NCBI GenBank assembly: GCA_044376465.1 | Contig: JBILKW010000062.1 | Coordinates: 1 to 11,465, forward strand | Length of the DNA: 11,465 bases | Origin: CAJBVG01 sp044376465 | GTDB lineage: Bacteria > Bacteroidota > Bacteroidia > Sphingobacteriales > Sphingobacteriaceae | Direction of reading: 5' to 3' | Part shown: positions 6,651 through 11,465 of the stretch, piece by piece | Layout: every line of letters starts with the position of its first letter | How positions within the stretch are numbered: position 1 is the first letter of the stretch | Translations under genes and position numbers: made by a program | The notes under the pieces: generated by a model | Databases searched by the model: none | The model's input: only the letters and a program-made list of their open reading frames with translations | What the model was told of the DNA's origin: nothing

Positions 6651-7160
6651 ATGGCAAAGAAAGAAATACTTATTTTGAACAGTGTTCAAATACAACAGAA
6701 GATAGACCGTATGGCTTATCAAATATTAGAAGATTGTTTTGAAGAAAAACAAATTGTAATTGCCGGAATTGCAAACAGGGGTTATGTATTAGCAAAGCGA
6801 TTAAAAGCTGTGCTCGGAAAAATATCAAAAATAAAAATAGAACTCATTGAAATTACCTTAAACAAAGACAGCGACCATTTAGAAGCAGAGGTAGATACTA
6901 ATGTAAATAAGTGTAAAAATAAAACCATCATTTTAGTTGATGATGTATTAAACTCTGGCAGAACCTTAGTATATGGCTTAGCTGTATTTTTAAACATCCC
7001 TACTAAGAAAATAAGAACTGCCGTATTGATAGACAGAAGTCACAAATTATTTCCAGTATCTACAGATTTTGCAGGTTATACTATTTCTACCGTAACACAA
7101 GAACATGTGTCGGTGCGTTTCTCCACTAAAAAATCAGAAGAGGCCGTTTATCTATCATAA
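6651..7160 (+). CDS. PyrR-like phosphoribosyltransferase
   Basis: A type I phosphoribosyltransferase of 169 aa. The PRPP-binding loop is clear at residues 93-105 (IILVDDVLNSGRT), with the two acidic residues D97 and D98. GIANRG at 39-44 matches the pyrophosphate loop, and LIDRSHKLFPV followed by DFAGYTISTVTQEHV (127-153) resembles the C-terminal part of the PyrR family. PyrR proteins bind pyr mRNA and regulate pyrimidine genes and have uracil phosphoribosyltransferase activity; which of these applies here cannot be told, since there is no pyr gene in the window. ATG 6651 is the natural start, right after the heptad array. It is 2 bp upstream of the aroK start, so the two are tightly linked. 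Fold and PRPP binding are firm; substrate is open. Confidence 0.88.
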   Translation: MAKKEILILNSVQIQQKIDRMAYQILEDCFEEKQIVIAGIANRGYVLAKRLKAVLGKISKIKIELIEITLNKDSDHLEAEVDTNVNKCKNKTIILVDDVLNSGRTLVYGLAVFLNIPTKKIRTAVLIDRSHKLFPVSTDFAGYTISTVTQEHVSVRFSTKKSEEAVYLS

Positions 7161-7162
7161 AA

Positions 7163-7675
7163 ATGATTCGGAAGATTTTTCTTGTCGGTTTTATGGGTTC
7201 AGGCAAAAGCACATTTGGCAAAAAACTTGCCAAGGCAATGCATTTTCCGTTTATAGATTTAGACAAGGAAATTGAAAAAAAAGCAAAGTGCAGTGTTCAC
7301 GATATTTTCAAATATTTAGGTGAAGAAACTTTTCGGAAAATGGAATCGGAAACACTAAAATCATTTGAACATGAAGCTTCATTTGTAATGGCTACTGGCG
7401 GCGGCACCCCTTGCTATTTTGACAACTTACCCTACATACAATCTCAAGGTACAAGCATCTACTTAGAGCTCGACATTAAAAGCCTTTACAATCGTTTATC
7501 AAAGGCAAAAAATATTAGACCGACTATTAAAGGAAAAAAAGAAGACGAACTTTTGAATTTTATTGAAGAACATTTTGCGAAGAGAAAACACATTTACGAA
7601 CAAGCAGACCATCGAGTTAATGGCTTGAATTTGGAAGTGGAAAGCGTAATTGAATTGTTACTTAGTCATAAGTAG
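7163..7675 (+). CDS. aroK: Shikimate kinase
   Basis: Phosphorylates the 3-hydroxyl of shikimate with ATP, the fifth step of the shikimate pathway to chorismate. At 170 aa it has standard length. Visible motifs are the Walker A loop GFMGSGKS (9-16), the shikimate-binding acidic pair D32 and D34 in FIDLDKEIE, R58 in FRKMES, the GGG shikimate-binding turn (79-81) in ATGGGTP, the lid region with R119, and R141 in KRKHIYEQAD. The start is 2 bp after the stop of the phosphoribosyltransferase gene, and it is last of the + strand operon; downstream come a heptad array and a convergent gene. Chorismate also feeds folate synthesis, and folP lies 2.8 kb away, but this is probably not functional clustering. 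All key residues are present. Confidence 0.95.
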   Translation: MIRKIFLVGFMGSGKSTFGKKLAKAMHFPFIDLDKEIEKKAKCSVHDIFKYLGEETFRKMESETLKSFEHEASFVMATGGGTPCYFDNLPYIQSQGTSIYLELDIKSLYNRLSKAKNIRPTIKGKKEDELLNFIEEHFAKRKHIYEQADHRVNGLNLEVESVIELLLSHK

Positions 7676-7692
7676 TTAGAAAGCACATTCTT

Positions 7693-7727
7693 CTAACGAC
7701 TAAAGACTAACGACTCAAGACTTTACT
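7693..7727 (+). repeat. Intergenic heptad repeat array 3 (CTAACGA/CTAAAGA)
   Basis: Five units in a 7-bp register: CTAACGA 7693, CTAAAGA 7700, CTAACGA 7707, CTCAAGA 7714 and CTTTACT 7721. The last unit runs into the stop codon of the convergent ABC permease gene (7723-7725). The array begins 17 bp after the TAG stop of aroK, and GTTAGAA (7675-7681) pairs with TTCTAAC (7691-7697) across a 9-nt loop. It shares the CTAANNN core and period with the arrays at 109-179 and 6600-6643, but the variable bases are more GC-rich. Confidence 0.75.
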
Positions 7728-8778
7728 CCAGTTTCACTCGCGGATCCAGCAAAGTATAACTTATATCCACCAATAAATTCACAATCACAAACAAAAACGC
7801 GATAAATAATACGGCACCCATTACTACGGGTAAATCAGATAACTCCAAAGCATCTACTGTTATTTTACCTAAGCCGTTCCAACTAAAAATATATTCTACA
7901 AAAAAAGCTCCTGCCATTAAGGAGGCAAACCAGCCTGAGATAGCTGTAACCACAGGGTTCAACGCGTTTTTCAAAGCATGCCTACGCACTACTTGAAAAG
8001 GAGTTAGTCCTTTTGCTTTTGCAGTTCGTATGTAATCCATTTTCATTACATCTAACATCGAACTTCTAGTTAATTGCACAATAATAGATAAAGGGCGCAG
8101 TCCTAATGTAAGCGCAGGTAAAATTAAATTTTTAAGCTGTAGCTCTTCTCCATTAAAAGGGTTGTAATCATACAAACTTCCAGACATGTTTAGTCCGGTA
8201 TATTGCCCCAATAAAAATGCAAACAACCATGCAATTAAAATACCTGCAAAAAAGGATGGCATGGATACGCCTAAAATTGCAAACGACATGGCCGAGCGAT
8301 CTATCCACGTATCTTTATACAATGCTGCTACAAGCCCTAACAAAATACCTACAATACTTGCAAAAATCATACTTGCAATAGCGAGCACAGCAGTGTTAGG
8401 AATGGTTTCCCATAATATGTCGCTTACTTTTTTTTGAGTTTGATAGGATCTTCTTAAATATGGAGCTTTTAATACCAAGGTTTTTTCTCCAAAAGTTAAG
8501 ATGGATAAATATTGATATTTCGCTTGGTTAACCGAATCGTGCTGATGAACTGAAATCGGAGAAACATCATTTATATATAACAAAAACTGAATGTGTTTTG
8601 GTTGATCTAATCCGAACTCTTTACGAACAGCTTCTAAGGAGGCAACATCCGTACGTTGACCTTGGGTCATGCGTGCAGCATCGCCAGGTAAAATTGCGAA
8701 CAAAGTAAATACAATGCTCACTACCCCCATCATTACAAATAGGCCGTAAAACGATTTTCGGATAAAATATTGAAACAT
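7723..8778 (-). CDS. ABC transporter permease, DppB/OppB family
   Basis: An inner-membrane permease of the binding-protein-dependent peptide/nickel transporter class (BPD_transp_1). The 351-aa product has the N-terminal DppB layout: a first transmembrane segment at about 10-31 followed by the family motif LPGDAAR, a periplasmic loop (about 35-120), then helices at about 127-153, 165-192, 217-236, 280-298 and 316-342. The cytoplasmic EAA loop that contacts the ATPase is evident at 248-277 (DYIRTAKAKGL ... RRHALKNALNP). The start overlaps the upstream stop by 1 bp (TAATG), indicating translational coupling. No DppC partner, ATPase or substrate-binding protein is nearby, so the rest of the transporter must be encoded elsewhere. 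The substrate is unknown; peptides are the family default. Confidence 0.92.
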   Translation of the reverse strand: MFQYFIRKSFYGLFVMMGVVSIVFTLFAILPGDAARMTQGQRTDVASLEAVRKEFGLDQPKHIQFLLYINDVSPISVHQHDSVNQAKYQYLSILTFGEKTLVLKAPYLRRSYQTQKKVSDILWETIPNTAVLAIASMIFASIVGILLGLVAALYKDTWIDRSAMSFAILGVSMPSFFAGILIAWLFAFLLGQYTGLNMSGSLYDYNPFNGEELQLKNLILPALTLGLRPLSIIVQLTRSSMLDVMKMDYIRTAKAKGLTPFQVVRRHALKNALNPVVTAISGWFASLMAGAFFVEYIFSWNGLGKITVDALELSDLPVVMGAVLFIAFLFVIVNLLVDISYTLLDPRVKLE

Positions 8779-9890
8779 TAGTTTTTCAACAATTTTTTCA
8801 GTTCATCATACGAAGGCAATCCTCTGTGCGACCATTTACCTTCTATGGTTCCGTTCTTTACCAATAACACACCAGGGTTTGCTCTTACCATAGTTTTCAG
8901 GGTAGTAGCATCACAATAATAATAAGTAAAGGCTAAATTATTTTCGTGTCTGAACGTTTCCGTTACCAAATCATTTGAAGAGGTTAATCCAATGCTTCTT
9001 ATTTTATAATCTTTTTCTAAACCACTGGTAATTTCTTTAATCTTATTGTAAGCTTCTTTATTGGTATTTTCTAAATCGTATGAAACCACCCATAAAGAAT
9101 AATCGGCATACTTAATAATATCTTCGGAGTAGTCGTTTCCATCTGCATCGGCAATACGCAGGTCTTTAATTTTTGGGCGGAATCCTTCTTTGATTAAAAC
9201 GTTTTCTGTTTTCACCCATTTCCAAGTACTGTCTTGCCATGGATAATCTTTTAATGTAAATGCTTGTTGAACTCCATCCTTCTCGTAAATCATTTTTGTT
9301 TCTACAGAATCGGGTGCAGCACCTTCGGGTATTTTCATTAATTCAGGAATGTTATTCCCAACTTTATAAGGTAAAAAATCTACCGTTGGCAAATACAACA
9401 CCGAGTAAATTCCAGCTACCATAGAAATTACATAAGCTAAAATTACATAGGCAACTTGTTTAGAAACTGTTAAACTCGAAGTAATTTTATTTCTAGCAAA
9501 AAAGATGATGGTAATAAAAACTAATAAAACAACATCTTTAGTAAACGATTGCCAAGGTGTTAATTTAATAGCATCTCCAAAGCAACCACAATCTGTAACT
9601 TTACCCGTTACGGCAGAATATCCGGTTAACCAGGTAAAAAATAAAATCATTAATAACAATACCCAAGAGAGTTGCTTTTGCATTATGCCAAACAACAAAG
9701 CAATACCCAGCACCACTTCTACGGCACAAATTATTACCGACATAGAAAGAGAGAAAGCCGCTAACCAATCCATGCCAAATACCACGAAATATTCGTCTAA
9801 CTTTATTGAAAATCCGATAGGGTCATTTAATTTTATTAACCCAGAAATAATAAATAAAATACCAACGAATAATCTACTAAATCTTATCAT
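8778..9890 (-). CDS. BT_3928-like membrane protein: DoxX/MauE-type N-terminus with thioredoxin-like C-terminal domain
   Basis: A 370-aa inner-membrane protein. Residues 1-165 form four or five membrane helices (about 5-20, 46-70, 75-95, 117-133, 147-166) and match the DoxX/MauE-type pattern, including SGLIKLNDP near the start and TDCGCFGD (99-106) between helices 3 and 4. Residues 170-370 appear extracytoplasmic and end in a thioredoxin-like fold: a strand LWVVSYD (266-272), then a helix, YYYCDATT (323-330), a candidate cis-proline in RANPGVLLVKNGTIEGKW (336-353) and a closing helix. The CxxC active site is missing; where it should be, after the first strand, no cysteine is found. It sits 11 bp after DUF1599 and overlaps the permease gene. 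A redox role is suggested by CGCFGD but not proven. Confidence 0.85.
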   Translation of the reverse strand: MIRFSRLFVGILFIISGLIKLNDPIGFSIKLDEYFVVFGMDWLAAFSLSMSVIICAVEVVLGIALLFGIMQKQLSWVLLLMILFFTWLTGYSAVTGKVTDCGCFGDAIKLTPWQSFTKDVVLLVFITIIFFARNKITSSLTVSKQVAYVILAYVISMVAGIYSVLYLPTVDFLPYKVGNNIPELMKIPEGAAPDSVETKMIYEKDGVQQAFTLKDYPWQDSTWKWVKTENVLIKEGFRPKIKDLRIADADGNDYSEDIIKYADYSLWVVSYDLENTNKEAYNKIKEITSGLEKDYKIRSIGLTSSNDLVTETFRHENNLAFTYYYCDATTLKTMVRANPGVLLVKNGTIEGKWSHRGLPSYDELKKLLKN

Positions 9891-9901
9891 GTTTATTTAA
9901 T

Positions 9902-10453
9902 TTATTTTTGATTATAATTTAATTTGATGAGCCCAAAAATAGAATAGTTCATCATGTCTTGATAATTTGCAACCACCCCTTCAGATACGATTGTAGAGCC
10001 CTTGTTATCTTCAATTTGTTTTACACGCATTAGTTTCATGAGTATTAAATCTGTAAGCGATTCTAACCTCATGTCTCTCCAAGCTTCTCCGTAATCGTGG
10101 TTCTTATCCATCATCAACTCTTTCGTTTCTTTCACTTTATTGTCGAAAAGTGTACTCACTCTCGAAGCTTCAAGATCTAAATCGTGTTCTGTATCGTGCA
10201 AATCAAGCTGAATCATGGCAATTATGCAATAATTAATAATGCCAACATATTCAGGAATGATGCCTTCATCAACCTTACTAATCTTTTTTTCCTCTAAGGT
10301 ACGTATGCGTTGAGCTTTAATAAATATTTGATCAGTTATAGAAGGCAAACGCAAAATTCGCCATGCTGTTCCATAATCTTTTGTTTTTTTGATAAACAAA
10401 TCTTTACAAGCTTGTATTACCTGATCGTATTCTAATGATGTATTCGTCTGCAA
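9902..10453 (-). CDS. DUF1599 family protein with internal duplication
   Basis: A 183-aa cytoplasmic, mostly helical protein made of two copies of one ~70-residue unit. Copy 1 (about 16-83) has KTKDYGTAWR, then I-L-R-L-x-S-I-T-D and an E-G-I-I-P-E-Y run ending IINYCIIAMIQL. Copy 2 (about 110-177) has KNHDYGEAWR, M-R-L-E-S-L-T-D and EGVVANYQDMMNYSIFGLIKL. The DYGxAWR motifs (26-32 and 120-126) are 94 residues apart. This matches DUF1599, also named nucleotide modification associated domain 1; the biochemical role is not established to my knowledge. The only start near the conserved region is TTG at 10451-10453; upstream the frame stays open for a while without ATG. It is first of three - strand genes and divergent from folP by 20 bp. 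Confidence 0.88.
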   Translation of the reverse strand: MQTNTSLEYDQVIQACKDLFIKKTKDYGTAWRILRLPSITDQIFIKAQRIRTLEEKKISKVDEGIIPEYVGIINYCIIAMIQLDLHDTEHDLDLEASRVSTLFDNKVKETKELMMDKNHDYGEAWRDMRLESLTDLILMKLMRVKQIEDNKGSTIVSEGVVANYQDMMNYSIFGLIKLNYNQK

Positions 10454-10486
10454 TTTTTTTATAATTTTACCAAGTGCATAAAAATA
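10454..10486. promoter_or_regulatory. Divergent start region between DUF1599 and folP
   Basis: Only 20 bp (10454-10473) separate the two divergent start codons, so at least one promoter must lie inside coding sequence. For the leftward gene, TATTTTTA (minus strand, 10479-10486) matches TAnnTTTG at 5 of the 6 fixed bases and sits 25 bp from the TTG start, the same distance as the good promoter at 208-215 from its ATG; it would lie within the folP 5' end. For folP, TAATTTTA at 10462-10469 is a similar partial match but too close to the GTG to give a leader. No clear -33 box supports either, so this marks a region rather than a proven promoter. Confidence 0.25.
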
Positions 10487-11343
10487 AGCTTTTTTACGAA
10501 AAAACCATTGAAATAAAAGGGAAGCAAATTGGGTCTACCAAACCAATGGTGATGGGTATTTTAAACATTACCCCCGATTCTTTCTATGCAGCAAGCAGAA
10601 AGCAAACTGAGAATGAGATTATTAACACTGCCGAAAAAATGTTGGCTGAGGGTGCAGATATACTCGATATTGGAGCATATTCATCTAGGCCAAATGCTAC
10701 AAACATTACAGAGGAGGAGGAATGGAGCCGTTTAAAGTGGGTTTTAAAGATGTTAAGTACCCATTTTCATGCTAGTATTATATCCGTTGATACATTTAGA
10801 TCAAGTGTTGCAGAGAAAAGCATATCATTGGGAGCAGATATAATAAACGATATATCAGCAGGAAATTTAGATGAAAACATGTTCGATGTAGTTGTGAAAA
10901 ATAACTGCCCGTACATATTAATGCACATGCGCGGCAACCCACAAACTATGCAAACACTCAATCAATACAAAAATATTACAAAAGAAGTGATTGAATATTT
11001 TGAAGAGAAAATAGCTAGCTTAAAAAAGCTAAACTTTGATAAAATAATAATTGACCCTGGTTTTGGATTTGCAAAAGATGTAGAACAAAATTTCGAACTC
11101 TTAACGAGTGTACAAGAGTTAAATATCTTAGAAAGACCAATGTTAATTGGACTTTCTAGAAAGTCGATGATATACAAAACACTTCACACAAATGCCGAGG
11201 AAGCCTTAAATGGTACTACTGCCTTAAACATGATTGCCTTGGAAAAAGGAGCAAAAATTTTAAGAGTGCACGATGTAAAAGAAGCAGTAGAATGTGTAAA
11301 ACTATGGGAAAAATTAAATAAATCTTATAATTCGTATCTTTAG
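10474..11343 (+). CDS. folP: Dihydropteroate synthase
   Basis: Condenses 6-hydroxymethyl-dihydropterin pyrophosphate with p-aminobenzoate in folate synthesis; the target of sulfonamides. The 289-aa product has all family motifs in order: MGILNITPDSF (27-37), DIGAYSSRP (65-73), SVDTFR (104-109), NDISAG (125-130), LMHMRGNPQTM (149-159), IDPGFGFAK (193-201), GLSRKSM (226-232) and RVHDV (264-268). The start is GTG at 10474: the next in-frame Met (residue 25) would cut into the first catalytic motif, and an in-frame stop (TAA 10462-10464) with no ATG lies just upstream. It is divergent from DUF1599 and 2 bp upstream of cdaA, an arrangement I recall as common in Bacteroidota. DIGAYSSRP differs slightly from the DIGGESTRP form of proteobacteria, as is usual for this phylum. 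Confidence 0.96.
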   Translation: MHKNKLFYEKTIEIKGKQIGSTKPMVMGILNITPDSFYAASRKQTENEIINTAEKMLAEGADILDIGAYSSRPNATNITEEEEWSRLKWVLKMLSTHFHASIISVDTFRSSVAEKSISLGADIINDISAGNLDENMFDVVVKNNCPYILMHMRGNPQTMQTLNQYKNITKEVIEYFEEKIASLKKLNFDKIIIDPGFGFAKDVEQNFELLTSVQELNILERPMLIGLSRKSMIYKTLHTNAEEALNGTTALNMIALEKGAKILRVHDVKEAVECVKLWEKLNKSYNSYL

Positions 11344-11345
11344 GC

Positions 11346-11465
11346 ATGGAACCATTCGATTTAGGGTTATTTAAAATTGGAGTATTCGATGTAATCGATA
11401 TTGTATTAGTAGGTTTTATTATTTTTCAGATTTATAATTTGATAAGAGGCACCATTGCAGTAAAT
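11346..11465 (+). CDS. cdaA: Diadenylate cyclase CdaA, N-terminal fragment (runs off the window)
   Basis: Makes the second messenger c-di-AMP from two ATP. Only the first 40 residues are present: a short amphipathic start, then DVIDIVLVGFIIFQIYNLIRG and TIAV. The DxIDIxLV start of a membrane helix followed by an IRGTxAV motif is characteristic of the first transmembrane segment of CdaA/YbbP-type cyclases; the catalytic DAC domain lies beyond the edge. ATG 11346 is 2 bp after the folP stop (TAG 11341-11343), so the genes are almost surely co-transcribed. Confidence comes from this motif and from the folP-cdaA order expected in Bacteroidota. Confidence 0.82.
   Translation, partial: MEPFDLGLFKIGVFDVIDIVLVGFIIFQIYNLIRGTIAVN

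Noticed and set aside
7675..7697. Inverted repeat GTTAGAA / TTCTAAC as a terminator of aroK
   Set aside because: The stem is 7 bp and AT-rich with a 9-nt loop and no U-tract after it; the second arm is part of the heptad array, so it may be incidental.

Overview
The window looks like chromosomal DNA from a member of the Bacteroidota, probably an environmental lineage near Flavobacteriia, Cytophagia or Sphingobacteriia. The evidence is: AT-rich sequence; almost no Shine-Dalgarno sequences; a promoter of the Bacteroidota form (TTTG, about 20 bp, TAnnTTTG) at 184-215; two secreted proteins ending in the type B C-terminal domain of the type IX secretion system (T9SS); and families typical of the phylum (BT_3928-type DoxX protein, DUF1599, and folP followed by cdaA).

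Layout. 1-351: the 3' end of an unidentified + strand gene, a spacer with 7-bp-period repeats, a good promoter, and a 36-codon small ORF whose stop directly abuts the next, convergent gene. 352-4760 (-): two tandem paralogous genes for large secreted cysteine-rich proteins (851 and 612 aa) with signal peptides, a shared N-terminal module, four versus two copies of a ~115-residue repeat, and a gliding-motility/T9SS C-terminal domain. 4802-7675 (+): a probable operon of rlmD (23S rRNA m5U methyltransferase), a 128-aa conserved-looking hypothetical protein overlapping it by ATGA, a PyrR-like phosphoribosyltransferase and aroK (shikimate kinase). 7723-10453 (-): a probable operon of DUF1599, a BT_3928-like DoxX/thioredoxin-fold membrane protein and a DppB-like ABC permease. 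10474-11465 (+): folP (dihydropteroate synthase), then the start of cdaA (diadenylate cyclase), 2 bp apart.

How the genes relate. Most of the window is housekeeping: rRNA modification, aromatic and folate biosynthesis (aroK and folP act on connected pathways through chorismate), and c-di-AMP synthesis. The accessory element is the pair of T9SS cargo proteins, likely surface-anchored or secreted adhesin-like products. I see no tRNA, rRNA, CRISPR array, insertion sequence or phage gene, and no stretch over 300 bp lacks a gene.

The features most worth a second look are a family of short intergenic arrays with a strict 7-bp period and a CTAANNN core, found after three + strand genes that end in TAG; the small ORF behind a strong promoter match; the repeat expansion between the T9SS paralogs; and the 20-bp divergent spacer where both flanking genes appear to use non-ATG starts. 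I found no clear new defence or mobile system.
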